Shown: positions 33,719 through 45,375 of the stretch, piece by piece
Layout of the letters: every line of letters begins with the position of its first letter
How positions within the stretch are numbered: position 1 is the first letter of the stretch
Assembly (NCBI RefSeq): GCF_032362555.1
Contig: NC_083507.1
Coordinates: forward strand, 3,847,001 to 3,911,000
DNA: 64,000 bases
Origin: Amyelois transitella
Lineage: Eukaryota > Arthropoda > Insecta > Lepidoptera > Pyralidae
Direction: 5' to 3'
Made by a program: the position numbers and the translations under genes
Notes under the pieces: model-generated
The model's input: only the letters and a program-made list of their open reading frames with translations
The model's database searches: none
What the model was told of the DNA's origin: nothing

Positions 33719-35206
33719 ATTAATGTAAACGGGAATTATCGCAAACATAGTTTTTTCCGACATCCATACATTAACAATCATGGAACGAGAAAGTTTATAA
33801 CTATCCATTTATTTTTAAATAAAACTAATTATATTAATATAATGTTTTTCAAAGACTTAAATTGGTTGGAACCATTGTAGTTAAAATTTTTCAAAAACTG
33901 CGAAACTACAAAAATAAAAAGAATAAACATTTTTATTGCTTTGTACTTAGTTGTTAACCGTGTGCAATACAAATATGTATTTTTAAATTAGTTACGTCAA
34001 TACTGAGAAAAAGGAATATAAGGTAAGAACTCAGGTCACGTATTTACTGATCAGCCATTTAACGATTCTTTCAGCTACCTGCGAAGAAAATTGAGCGAGC
34101 CTTCCCTTGGATCGTATATCCAGTAATTTGGTTATATGACTCTATCGTGTGAAAACACGCGTAGTTTTATTGTTTAATAGCTTTCCGACCCGGCTTTACA
34201 CATGTTTAAAAACGTGTTTGTTTGTATGGCTTGAATGAGCAGGTTAGCAATCAAACCAACGTATACAAGTAAGAAAAGAAACATTAGTACACACGTGTCA
34301 GGAGTCACCTCACATAGACCAATAGTCGTACCTACATAATCATGCTAGGATTCTAACCTGGGCACTTTAAAAGTGGTAGGTCTGTTTAAGTCAGATTCTA
34401 TATCTGCTCGACCACCGATGCTTCACGTCCACCTACGCAGTAGCTAACGAACAATGTTATAATAAAAATAATTTCGGAAATTACACCCTCAGTAAAGCTA
34501 GTGAAAAACGAAAGCGAATTACCGGCAAAATCTAATGGATTCCGAAAATTATGATGTATTATGGACGCCAGTATTCATTCACTGTGGCTATTGCGTAAGT
34601 AGTGATTTTAACTTATAACGCCGAACAGAACAACACATGCAAAGCCGCATATTCTACAGCGTTTAATTAATCAGAAACGAATTGTGGTTTAACAATAAAT
34701 ATTTCAGAAAATACTTTTACTGAATTTGAATTTCAAAGGATTTGTAAATATTTTTTGTTCGGTTAAAGCGTTTTATCTTATATACGTATGTTCTCCTAAC
34801 TCTATTGTGTGTTCCTAAGTCGTCGCTTTGTCTATAGACTTGTACAAGAGGTGGACGAAGCTTGTTAGATGGACATAGACCGCAAAATACAATAATAGTT
34901 CGGATGCATTGTTTATTGTCCAGGAGATTCGGGTATCTCGGATAAATTTGTTATCCTAGACTGGGCTAAGAATTTGTATGTACCCTATAAATAGAAATAT
35001 ATACTGGACAAATTATACGAATTGAGCGGGCCCTAATGTAAACTCGATACATCCAACAGCTAGGCCAATTAGGTGAAATTAGATCTCCATCCAGGTTCAG
35101 AGGCGGGAATACTACCACTGCGCCAAACCGGCGAGTGAACTAGTTAAGGACATTCTGCCACTGAAATTATGTGACCCTCTCAGCACAAAGCAAGCGCCAT
35201 TCAAAA
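33719..35206. other. Non-coding stretch
   Basis: No gene recognised. 34325-34440 (TAACCTGGGCACTTTAAAAG and following) has a vaguely tRNA/SINE-like look but no complete tRNA fold. Confidence 0.4.
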
Positions 35207-35270
35207 GACGAGGAGACGCGAACTTTCCCCTTTTATTTGACGAGGAGACGCGAACTTTCCCCTTTTATTT
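35207..35270. repeat. Perfect 32-bp tandem duplication
   Basis: Two exact copies (35207-35238, 35239-35270) of a unit beginning GACGAGGAGACGCGAACTTT and ending CCTTTTATTT. Confidence 0.95.
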
Positions 35271-35825
35271 GTCACCAGGGAGTTTTCAATTTGGCCTAAA
35301 TAATTTTCAAATGTTTTAGAAACTATACTTAATAAACAGAGCCAACAATTTCGAAAACCTTTAGATGTACGGCTTAATAATGAAATTAAGAAAATGAAAT
35401 TATTAAGATAGAAACTATTATATTTCAATTCATTTTTGAAACGGTTGCTTGGGTGTTGTAAATAAATAATTTTATACCCTCAATGTGTTTAGAACAAAAT
35501 ATTATATACATCTTCCTTCACTACTAAATGATAATTTAGTATGTTTACATAGATAATAATGACTAAATAAATCTTAAACAAGACACGTCTATCCTATGAA
35601 ACTGTGTTCTAAATTTTTTTCACAAACTATCCTTAACACATTTATTAGCGTGCCTCCCGATGATCAACTCAATACTGTCATTCATCAATCTGTGTTAAAT
35701 AAAGAGGACTTACAAAAAATAAACAATACCATCAACAAAAACAATACAATTACATTTCAAATAAACTATACAGTCCACGTATATTTATTTTGTGTACTCA
35801 ATACTAAGAAATCGATGTGATGACG

Positions 35826-36066
35826 GGTACGACTTGTAGCAGCGAGCTGCTACGCTGTCTACAAAATTCTAATCATGTAACGCTCCCAAATAAATTTATT
35901 TTGTCGTTGTCGTTTCAGACTTTAGATTGATAAATTTATAATAAAATTTAAATTAACTAGCTTTTTGTACCCACTTCAGTTGATAAATTAAAGTTAATGT
36001 TGACATTAGTAACACATTGTAGCGGAGACTGCTACAAGGCTACGACTCGTAGAAGGTCTACGAAAC
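35826..36066. repeat. CTACGACTCGTAG-type repeat region
   Basis: GTAGCAGCGAGCTGCTAC at the left and GTAGCGGAGACTGCTACAAG with CTACGACTCGTAGAAGG at the right enclose about 150 bp of AT-rich DNA. It shares motifs with 11041-11112. The layout suggests a small palindromic-ended element. Confidence 0.5.
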
Positions 36067-37091
36067 GTTTAATTATCGGATTTTAGCTCTATCGCATTTT
36101 TTTAATAAGCAAAGTAGGATATGCTTGTGATTAAATCAAATTTTAAATGTTTATCTTGAAATTACCTTGACATCCGCGATATGCTGGTAGAAAAACTAAC
36201 AAAAAATCCTCTATCAGTAAAGTAGCTGTTAAAAAAGGTGTGGGATTCTTACTTTATGTAAGATAATGTTAAAAAAAGAAAATGTTAATTTTCATCAATA
36301 ACCTTTTGACATTACTTTACTTTTGCATACTGCATGGAATTTTATTTATAGAGTTATTTATAGAATAATATTTATATATAGTTGCGTACCCTAGTTGTAA
36401 GAAAGTTATAAATATTTGATAAATTTAAAACTTTTAACATAACGTGTTCCAAACGCCGGTAGGACAATAAATAAGAGCAAATAAAATATTTAAAAGAAGC
36501 CCCAAGTGTCTGACGAATGATCATCATTCATCATCAAAAATCATTTTATGAAAATATACTTGTTCTTTATACTTTGTCTGTAACATATATTAAGAACTTA
36601 AAAAAATAAAAGCATAAATGTTCATTAAATTAATGCTTACAAAATCATTTATTATTAATTCATACGAAAAATACTCTTTGTTATACTCGTAGTAATTATT
36701 ATATCTATAGAAAAAAAATTATTGCAAACGTACAAATTACAGCATAGTTGTAATATAAAATAAATACCGTGTATTTGTCCAATTTGTCCATATAACCGAA
36801 CAATTTCTATTTTACAAGTAGATTTTCCCACGACCGTTGCTTTCGCGCTTCATGCAATATTCAAAACTTTTTTCCAATAAGATCTATTCAAAATGGGACT
36901 TCATCAATAATTTATGTGTAAAAAAGAAACTGATTTTGAAAATAGAATTCGAGTTTCTCTGTACAAAATAAGGTTCGAAATTTTTTCGTACCATTTACGA
37001 ATTTTGTACGGGGGGAATGCGTTCAAACGCGGTGGGTACGCTCACGCGGAGAGCGACGCAGTTCGCGACTGGCCATAGAGCCGCTACAAGG
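36067..37091. other. AT-rich non-coding stretch
   Basis: No gene or repeat recognised. A GC-rich patch lies at 37012-37085. Confidence 0.45.
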
Positions 37092-37190
37092 ACAGTCAAC
37101 TGCACATCAACCTACCCAAATCCAGTGCAAATTCGCCTCTATTGCGGCGTCATAGTTCCATGTAGGGTAACTTGATGTGCGGTTGACTGT
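37092..37190. repeat. Hairpin with 26-bp arms
   Basis: ACAGTCAACTGCACATCAAC... (37092-37117) pairs with 37165-37190 at 23 of 26 positions around a 47-nt loop. The arms look like the dispersed ACAGTCAACCGCACATCA motif, so a small foldback element is likely; a hairpin RNA is possible. Confidence 0.7.
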
Positions 37191-37857
37191 AGGCTTGGTC
37201 ACAGACACAGCAGAAAGCGTGTCCTCTTATGTAAGCTACTAACCTAGAGGTATCGACTTGCCGTCATCAAACTTTCAGTAACAAACCAAGACATTTTATT
37301 ACCAACTGTTCCCCGTGGCTTCATTCGCGTGAACACTCTACAGTACTACATCTACAATAAAAAAGAAAATTATTTTGCCTGTAAATTTATTTTCGACAGA
37401 AATGTAAAGAGGGATGCTTTTAAAAAGAATAAGAAAAAGCAATATTTATTTTTGTATGTCTGTATGATCACTGTTATCTAAGAAAGTGCTCAATCAATTT
37501 AGGTACTTAAAACGTTCAAAGATCGCGTTGTTTTAACTTAACGAAGAATTTAAAGTTTGTTTCTTCAAAATCGGTCCTATAAATATGTCATCATTGAATG
37601 AACTTAAGGCAAGAATTTTTAATTTAGTATAAATTGAACATATCCATAGTTATGAACATATCTATACTCATGAACATATACATATCCATAAATGTTAAAG
37701 TGTGTTTGTGTGTTTGTTTGCCCGTCGTTTACGTCAAAACCACTGAATCAATATTGCTCAATGAAATTATGCATACCTACATAATATAATGTGGAGCGCG
37801 AAGAAGGACAAAGTGTACTTTTAATACGGACGGAACAGCGGCGAAAGTTAGTACTGA

Positions 37858-38035
37858 CATAAAATCACGCCTCTTTACCGGAAGGGTAGCCAGAAGTAGA
37901 CATCTTTTCACTTGCCACAATCCCTGTATTCATGACTCTTTTCATGAAAGCGCGCCAGTTTAAGGTTCTCTCACCTGATCTCAAGGTACGTTCGTCTAGC
38001 CCTTCAACTTTCCCATATCATATTTTCTATGGTCT
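37858..38035 (-). repeat. Dispersed-repeat fragment
   Basis: ATCACGCCTCTTTACCGGAA, then CATCTTTTCACTTGCCACAA, GAAAGCGCGCCAGTTTAAGG and ACGTTCGTCTAGCCCTTCAA, text that I recognise as recurring in lepidopteran genomes. The class is not determined. Confidence 0.4.
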
Positions 38036-38146
38036 ATTTTCATTCAACGTTTCAAAAATAAAATAAAAATTTATCAAAAATTAAACAAAAATTTAATTGC
38101 AAGCTGATTTGGGTCATCATCATATGGTAATAAAGTATAGCAAGTG

Positions 38147-38455
38147 TGCCGTGTGGTTCCCGGCACTAATATAAATAAGAATCAGGATGAGAAATTATTT
38201 TTATTTATATTGGTGAGAGAAGTAGAGAGAAGAGAGAACCACTCAATCACTTTTCCATGAATGACGTAACTAAAAGGCGACTAAGGGATAAGATTATAAA
38301 CTTGGAATTCTTCTTTTAGGCGATGGGCTATAGCAAACTGTCACTATTTGAATTAAATTTTATCATTCAGCCGAATGTGCTGAATGTGGCCTTATCAATC
38401 TTACAAGACTCTGACCCTGTCTATCCTGCAAGGGATATAGACGTGATTATATGAA
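38147..38455 (+). repeat. SINE-like repeat with internal insertion
   Basis: GTGCCGTGTGGTTCCCGGCA start. About 50 extra bases of GA-rich DNA follow the AAGAATCAGGA block. Then CGACTAAGGGATAAGATTAT through TCCTGCAAGGGATATAGACG to ATGAATGAATGA. Confidence 0.85.
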
Positions 38456-38460
38456 TGAAT

Positions 38461-39114
38461 GAAATAAAGTCGTCGTCTTTAGTTTGGTGACAAATAAATC
38501 ATTGCAGCTCTAGCTGTTATCTTTTAAATATGTTTTGGACTCTTAATAGATCACTAAGTAAGACTTAATAAGGTGTAAGAAAGGGAAGTCGCCAGATTTT
38601 TATAGCTACACAATAAACAGGAATATCGTAATAGGTATCTAGACAAATAAGCACATTAGTGCAAGCTTCTATGATAGTTTTTTTTTTAATATTTACTTTA
38701 TTTGTTGTATGTTTGTCACTTGTGTAAAGCAGCTTCCTGGTTTGTGTGCTATTTGATGCATCTTCAAGCCAGGTTGCTAGTGTTTTATGCAATGTGATGA
38801 CGCAAATGGTTTATTCTATATTCATATTTATACATATTTCTATTATATTATTTATATTATTATTAAATTAAATTGAATTTTAAGACACATATTTATTTAA
38901 ATAATTGAGGTAGCCTTCTGGTTTGATTGCCATTTGATACATTTCAAACCAGTTGGCCAATGCTTTCCTTATATTATTCCGAAGTCACACAACAGTCACA
39001 ACTGGTTCATTATATATGTATATACTATTTATTTATTACACATATTTATATTTAATAATATCCCCAAATTGATCCGCTTTACCCGTAGTCAACGCGGTCC
39101 AGGATTCTATCCCT
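38461..39114. other. Non-coding stretch
   Basis: Two similar short blocks, GGTTTGTGTGCTATTTGATGC (38740) and GGTTTGATTGCCATTTGATAC (38920), suggest an old local duplication. No gene. Confidence 0.45.
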
Positions 39115-40080
39115 CATGGCTCTCAGTCTCGGGCATTCAGCCGAGATCGCTTGGTGTGTTACCGATCCCTTGGTTTTAATTTTATTATTATGTGAGACGC
39201 AATTGGCACACCTGGGTTCTCCTTTTTTAGCTGCCGTGGGGCAGTCCTTAGCCGTGTGACCGTTTAGGGCGCAATAGGCGCATGGGGCTGGTTCGGTTGC
39301 GGTGCATTTCGCCTGGGTGTGTCAAAACTGCAGGCACTTGAAGCACTGCAAGAACGGGGAGAAGTCACTAATATGAACCCTAAGGTAGTCAATGCAGACT
39401 CTTTCGGCTGCAGTGGCCGCTCGCCACACCCTGGGGCTTGCCATGAACACTGCGTTGTACAGCTTAGGATTGCGGTTATTTCGCAGGAAGCGGAGGCGCA
39501 AATCCTGGGGGCTTTCAATGAGGGGAGTGAGGTCGCTGATTTGCTCGGCGATTATGTCCCTTAATTGCTCAGACGGAATTTCCTTGGGGACACCTTTTAA
39601 AATGAGCATCGGTGATAGTTTCCGCGCCGGCTCCGCTGCGATTTTGTTCGAGGTCGACAGGCGCTGGATGGCGTCGTCCCTATCGCGATCACAGTCGAAT
39701 TCGACGCGGAATTTATTATTAGAAACGGCCTTTATGTTGGTTGGGGCGTATTTAGCCTTTCTGAAGTTAATCCCCTCTCTGAGAGCCTCTATCGTTTGCT
39801 GCCTGGATATAGATTTATGCATCGGAGAGATGATCATGGTGATTGGGGGGGTGGCTTTTGCCAGCTGCGACACGAGTGGAAGTGGTAGTGGTAGAAGTGG
39901 AGACTGCGGGGGCGGTTCCTCTAGAAACACCCATTGACGCAGCGCCGGCATAGCTCATCGGTGTTGATAGTTGAGCCGCCCTTGGCTTTCCGATTTCTTC
40001 CTGAATAGTTCCCCTGATGAGGTTGACAGTTGCCTCGGAGAGGGAGTGATCAGTGGGTGTTCTATGTATGATAGTTTGGT
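39115..40080 (-). pseudogene. Broken ORF1 (Gag-like) of an R1/jockey-type non-LTR retrotransposon
   Basis: GC-rich island. The minus strand encodes a Ser/Thr/Pro-rich start (with SLSEATVNLIRGTIQEEIGK), an RNA-binding-like region with KLSPMLILKGVPKEIPSEQL, and then CCHC zinc knuckles. The first knuckle (39304-39345, CX2CX4HX4C) is interrupted by TGA at 39322-39324. The second (39241-39281, CAYCALNGHTAKDC) is intact in the same frame, and a third CX2C follows. There is also a frame change near 39880. No ORF2 remains. It is a dead 5'-part copy; the clade is an inference from the ORF1 layout. Confidence 0.8.
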
Positions 40081-40231
40081 AGCAAAGAAAAAGTAATATG
40101 CTGTTGCCCTTCCCGCGCAGATTATAAAAGTCAATCAAAGGGAATGGTAAAAAAGGGAAAGTAAGGAAGTTTGAGTATTGCGGTCACAAACTAAGTAATA
40201 CGTCCAAGATTGTGATAAAAATTTATCTACA

Positions 40232-40901
40232 TCTACACTAATATTATAAAGAGGAAAACTTTGTTTGTTTGGTTGTAATGAATAGGCTCAAAAACTACTG
40301 GACCGATTTTAAAAATTCTTCCACCATTCGAAAGCTACATTATCCACGAGTAACATAGACTATATTTTATTTTGGATAAAAATAGGGTTCCGTAATATAT
40401 TTGGATTTTTCGGACACAAACTGAAAAAAACAACCAAAAAGTTACTTATTTTGCGTAAGCTGCCTAAACTACAAAAGATAGAACCATAAAATGTTTTAAT
40501 TAATTGTAGATCTTATAAATATCTACAAAAAAGTCCGCCACACACTATACCTATCTATGTCGAGTGAGGCACAACAACCACATTTTTATTTAAAAATCTT
40601 GAATTTTTTTTGGTCTACATTTAAACGCGTTTTTTTTACTCATGCTATTAATCCTTATAAAAATAAATAATTTCATCAATAAGAACAGTTTATGTAGATA
40701 ATATTTGGTCTTTGAATGACTAAAATTGGACGTTTGGTTTTGAAGTTGTGGTGAAATTAAAATATAACGATTTCTGCTGCACGGCCCGTTGCGAAGTGAG
40801 CAAGACTTAGCCGCTTTGCGGGCGGTCCTTTAGTTATAAACTAATAGAGATAATATTTAGTATCGGCTGTCCATCCGTGCGAAGCCGGGGCGGGTCGCTA
40901 G
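40232..40901 (+). mobile_element. Non-autonomous Helitron-like element (670 bp)
   Basis: TCTACACTAATATTATAAAG start after A, GGCGGGTCGCTAG end before T. It contains AAACTACTGGACCGATTTTA, CGAAAGCTACATTATCCACG and ATAGGGTTCCGTAATATATT. It is the longest member of the TCTAYACTAATATTATAAA family here and has no coding capacity. Confidence 0.75.
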
Positions 40902-41126
40902 TTTGACATACTTTCATTTCCCAAAACACTATTTTAATAATATCAAATAATTTTTAATTATTGTATTTTACTGACACGACAAACTATTAAGTCTGGAAAC
41001 TTAAAATGTGGTTTCTCGGAAAAGTTCTCGTGGGAATGGGAATATACGAGTTTGTTTTTTGTTTTCGAACTTCAGGCGTCCTCTAGTTAATTAGTCATAG
41101 TATTAATCTTACAATCATTTGTTTAT

Positions 41127-41452
41127 AGGGTTCTGTGCGTAAAAAGTTAAAACTTATAAACCGTGATAGCTAGAAAACTTTTATTTTCACAATGTTTATA
41201 TTTCCGTTAAAAATAAAAACAACAATATCTAGTCTCCATACAATAAATGTATTTTGTTCGTATTTTTGCTCGATATTATTATCGGTAAAGGGCAACGGGT
41301 TAAAATAATCACAGAAAATTGAATTGTATAGTACTTTTTAAAATAAATAATGAAATAAAAATTTAGAAACTATTAAAGGGAGACATACATACAACAAACG
41401 CAATTTTGTTATAAATGATGGTACGAGTCCGACTCGCACTTGGGCGGTTTTA
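41127..41452 (+). repeat. Degenerate lepidopteran dispersed repeat
   Basis: GGGTTCTGTGCGTAAAAAGT, AAACCGTGATAGCTAGAAAA, CATACAACAAACGCAATTTT and GTACGAGTCCGACTCGCACT follow in the order of a common arthropod repeat. Coding content is lost. Confidence 0.55.
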
Positions 41453-43166
41453 ATTACTTCTTCAAACTTTATCCACTCAACCAATTATGAATCATTGTGT
41501 TTGTAATCAATCCACCTACGAATTATTTGATATAAATAAAGTTTTATGCATAATTTCGACCTCAAATTTTTCCCTTATGATATTGAGCAGTGAAACTGAA
41601 ATTTCGCATTTGAAATGACCAAGTTCATACATATTTGTACGCCTTTTTTCGCCATCTTTGTGATGGATTATCGTAATAAAAACCGCTAGTCGGTCGGTGG
41701 CACGCCGCACTGTGCCGTTTAATTAGATACACACATCTGTCCGGACCCTTATACTTATGCGAGTCTTAACTTTGGCACGCCGGCTACGTCCTTATATCAG
41801 AAGCTCTATGGTGATATGTAATCTGTGGTAAGTACCTCACTCATTTCCCAAAGCTTTTTTATGTATTTCCATTGGCTTAAAGAATATATGAGACAGAAAA
41901 CATGGTGCTTCGACAAGGGACAATTTGAAAATAAGTAAGTACCTACCTAATTAAAAATTAAATCGCTATGAAATAAACAATGATGCTTTGCGGTGGCGTC
42001 TTGTCTTGTCAATTAAAATGTCAATGAGACAAGCGTGAGGCGCGATCTAAAATACCAAATTAGCCATTCCTAATTTGGAATTTTGGATCTCGTATTTATA
42101 ACATGAAAAAGTTAAACCTGATACTTCATGTCTAAGCTTTTATAAAAATCGAATAATTTTTCATGGGTGAAACATCGATTCGTGTATCGGAGATTCTTAT
42201 CGATCTAAAAAAATCGGTTTTGTTTTTGCTTGAATAATCGATACATCGATTTCAGATCGGCATCCCTATTCCCTATTACAAATCCAAACAGTAAACAGAC
42301 ATGTCCAAAACAATTTAACCAAGAACGTATTATATAAATGGTCAATAATTTTGTAAAATCTTTATTTAGTTTGTGTTTTGCCCGTAACTGGGTTACCAAA
42401 AACACGTAATTGTGTAAAGTTCGCGTTTCCTCCTAAATTCTCCTTGTGTTTACTTACCATTTTTGTTTGTGTTGTACTGGTGGTGGTAAATTGGTGATTG
42501 GTAAGTTTATCTTTTTTGGGGTGGACCCTACCCGATATAGATAAGGACAATGACCCACAGTCTAACAGGTTAAAACCAATACTCAAATTCTCCTCCTTCA
42601 GACGCTAGACTCTAGACTTTTCTTTCGCAGCATGCGCGCGCGCGTATGCCAGAGCTCATAACTCCATGACTCAAAAAATTCGTCTTTCCTGCTCCCACTC
42701 TCAGTGTTAATCAAACATTGCAGAACTTAAATTGGTCTTTTCGAGGCTGTTGGCTCTGTCTACACTGCAATGGAAAAAGACATGATTATATTGAACCATT
42801 ACTGTGAGTCATTATCTCACAGATTCCCTTAATCTTTAGTTTAGAAAAAAATTAAAGCCTTTCGCAGAAGTGGAAACAATCTTACATCTAATGATTTTTC
42901 TCCATGAATACAGCATTCAAGGATAAATTGGCTCCCCCCTTTGTCCCAAATTCTCCTATCAGTTGATTTCCCCTTGTTCTAACTGAATAAAACCAGCTAT
43001 ATGCACCCAAAGTGCTTAATAAAATTATCTGAACTAAAGCACCCAGCTTTATTTGGTGAATTTGTTAAAAACCTATAACATACAGGTACAACATTGCAGG
43101 TTTAGGTCTCTGACATTATACATAATATCTGTGGTTCCAGGTATATACTCAGCAACTTCCTAAAAA
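41453..43166. other. Upstream region of the RING-finger gene
   Basis: No further gene is seen. Sequence from about 42590 to 42770 is less AT-rich (CATGCGCGCGCGCGTATGCC at 42630) and contains a SINE fragment-like CTGTTGGCTCTGTCTACACT (about 42745-42790). A possible splice acceptor TTCCAG|GTATATA at 43139 suggests a 5'-UTR intron. Promoter and start of transcription are not resolved. Confidence 0.4.
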
Positions 43167-45206
43167 ATGTCAAGGGAGAAGATGAAATCTGGCAAGCAGC
43201 TGCAAAAGAAAAGTAAAATGGGGTATCATCCTAAAAAGGCTCGTCCCGAAGATGATATTTCAAAATCAAAGAAACTTGTGACAAAATTACAGACTTCTCG
43301 GCGTAATAAACCTCATTCATCCAGTCAGTCAAATAACAATAGTGGAAGATTATCTGGAAATGGAAGGCCAATGCCTCCTTTATCAGATCTTGAAAAAATG
43401 TTTGAAGACTCTGATGATGAAGATCAACCTAAAATTGTTACCCCCCAAAAAAGCCAATCACCTGTAAGTTCTTCAATTATAACTACAAAAAAATTAACAT
43501 CGCCAAAGACAATAAAAAAAATTGCTGACAAAATGATGGTCATGATTTCAAATCTACCACATTCTACTTTTAATATTGAAAATGGTTTGACGCCGAATGA
43601 ACCGGGTAAAAAACTAAAATCATCTCAAATATCTTCAATTATTGATTGTGAAGAGCCTACACAGAAATCATCAAAAAAACCAAGAAAAAAAGCTGATCCT
43701 CAGATATGGGAAAAGGACAATGAGAGATCTGATTTCAGTGATGGCAGTTTAGATAGCAATAAGACCATTGAATATGATTTTAATAAAACTTATGACAGGC
43801 CACAATTATTTTCGCCCTTGCCAAGCACATCAAGGGATAGTGATACCATAAATATAAACGATCAACTTTTTAATGACAGTTTATTCAGTGATACTAGTAC
43901 AAACAGAAATCAATCAAATATTAACAAAAAAAACACAATACTCAATCAGACAAATGATGATGTCAAAATTATTGAAAACCCTTGTGAAGTTATTGTGATT
44001 GGGGATGACATTGAAACAAGTAGGCCAGTTCAAAAAAGAAAAAGAAATGAGGAAAGTGAAATAATAGAGTGTATAGAAATAGTTGACTCTGGGGTTAACA
44101 GGGAAAGTATTAAAATAAGAAATGGAGAAAAAATAATTATTGGTGATTCTTCTAAAATTAATTACAATCCAGTCCAGAGTGAACAAATAACAGAGGTTAT
44201 AGATGTTGAGGACTTAATAGCACAGAACAAAGCTATTATTGAAAAGTTTTCAAAAGAACCTGATAATTATATCAATACTGTTACTTGTGTTGATTCTTCT
44301 AATATCTCTCTTTTAAATAATGATCCCACTTGTACAGAACCTGCACATGAGTCATCTGTACCTAGAATTACAGAAAAATTTAAAACAACTAATGAACAAA
44401 ATGGTTCATCTTTTAAAATTGGGGATATTGTTGCCGATTTCTTTAAAAGAAGACCTAATTTAGAATCATTTGAAGTTACAAACCCTGAGTGTTCTGAACA
44501 ATTAAGATGGAAGGAAAGTATTGATGTGTTGAAAAGTTTGAGTTATAGTCATCTATCTAGTTCTCCAGGTGAAAATTTTATTTTAATTGATGATTTACCA
44601 TTATCCACTACAAATATTTGTAGTAGACCAGCAGTAACAAGAACTTCACATCCCTTCTTTAGCAATCTGAAAACACATTCCACTAGCTGTAAAAACGATA
44701 AAAGTAAACATAATAGAGACATGTGTGATAAAAATCATCACCATCATACCACCAGTGAGCATCATAATTTATTTCCAAATGAAAATCTTCAGCATCCAAA
44801 TAGCAAGGATTATGATTGCCCTAGATGCATGCATGGCATAAGTGCACATCATTCAACCAGTGAACATCATTTTTATTTTCCAACTAATTCAAGGTCTAAT
44901 AGCACTAATCATAAAAGTATTCAGCAGTCAAATTATAGCAGAAATGAAGAACGAAAATCACCAGCTTCAAAACGACTAAAAACTAGAACAGCAGCTGCAG
45001 CCTCACCTAATAGAACGCCTGTGAAAAATTATGGCGACTGTCCTATTTGCATGGACAGTTTGGCAAATAAAACTATGGCATCTACAATATGTGGCCATGT
45101 GTTTTGTTTAAAATGTATAGAATCTGCACTGAAAACAGGTGGAAGAAAGTGTCCTACTTGTAGAAAAGTTTTGAAAAAAGGTGGGTACCACCAATTATTT
45201 TTGTAA
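43167..45206 (+). CDS. RNF4: RNF4-like RING E3 ubiquitin ligase (probable SUMO-targeted)
   Basis: Single open coding exon, 679 aa. The C-terminal 58 residues form a C3HC4 RING: C625, C628, C642, H644, C647, C650, C662, C665, with CPICMDSLANK, CGHVFCLKCIESAL and CPTCRKVL. The chain ends YHQLFL, matching the RNF4 pattern in which the RING is the extreme C-terminus. The long, acidic and Ser/Asn-rich N-terminal region carries hydrophobic-acidic motifs of SUMO-interaction type: EVIVIGDD (274-281), ECIEIVD (301-307), KIIIGDS (322-328), EVIDVED (343-349) and FILIDD (471-476). Such ligases bind poly-SUMO chains and ubiquitinate the modified nuclear protein. A basic start (KMGYHPKKARPEDD) and His-rich repeats (HHHHTTSEHH, HHSTSEHH) around 523-567 are extra; RNF4 and the fly protein Degringolade are much shorter. 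The SUMO role is inferred from motifs. Confidence 0.88.
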   Translation: MSREKMKSGKQLQKKSKMGYHPKKARPEDDISKSKKLVTKLQTSRRNKPHSSSQSNNNSGRLSGNGRPMPPLSDLEKMFEDSDDEDQPKIVTPQKSQSPVSSSIITTKKLTSPKTIKKIADKMMVMISNLPHSTFNIENGLTPNEPGKKLKSSQISSIIDCEEPTQKSSKKPRKKADPQIWEKDNERSDFSDGSLDSNKTIEYDFNKTYDRPQLFSPLPSTSRDSDTININDQLFNDSLFSDTSTNRNQSNINKKNTILNQTNDDVKIIENPCEVIVIGDDIETSRPVQKRKRNEESEIIECIEIVDSGVNRESIKIRNGEKIIIGDSSKINYNPVQSEQITEVIDVEDLIAQNKAIIEKFSKEPDNYINTVTCVDSSNISLLNNDPTCTEPAHESSVPRITEKFKTTNEQNGSSFKIGDIVADFFKRRPNLESFEVTNPECSEQLRWKESIDVLKSLSYSHLSSSPGENFILIDDLPLSTTNICSRPAVTRTSHPFFSNLKTHSTSCKNDKSKHNRDMCDKNHHHHTTSEHHNLFPNENLQHPNSKDYDCPRCMHGISAHHSTSEHHFYFPTNSRSNSTNHKSIQQSNYSRNEERKSPASKRLKTRTAAAASPNRTPVKNYGDCPICMDSLANKTMASTICGHVFCLKCIESALKTGGRKCPTCRKVLKKGGYHQLFL

Positions 45207-45375
45207 AGTTACCATTTATTATTTAATAATTTGTTATTCTGCCATCCAATTTATTAACTATAGATACTTCTTTATTCCATTTACAAGTTTTAAGCAACAT
45301 TCTTACATTCCTGGGGTCTTTATTCATGATAGAACATAATGTCTTATCTTCCCCCTCTCTTATTTTAGATATAAG

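Noticed and set aside
34325-34440. tRNA-like segment
   Set aside because: Fragments look like tRNA arms, but no complete cloverleaf with A and B boxes and matching acceptor stem can be drawn; it is more likely an old SINE piece.
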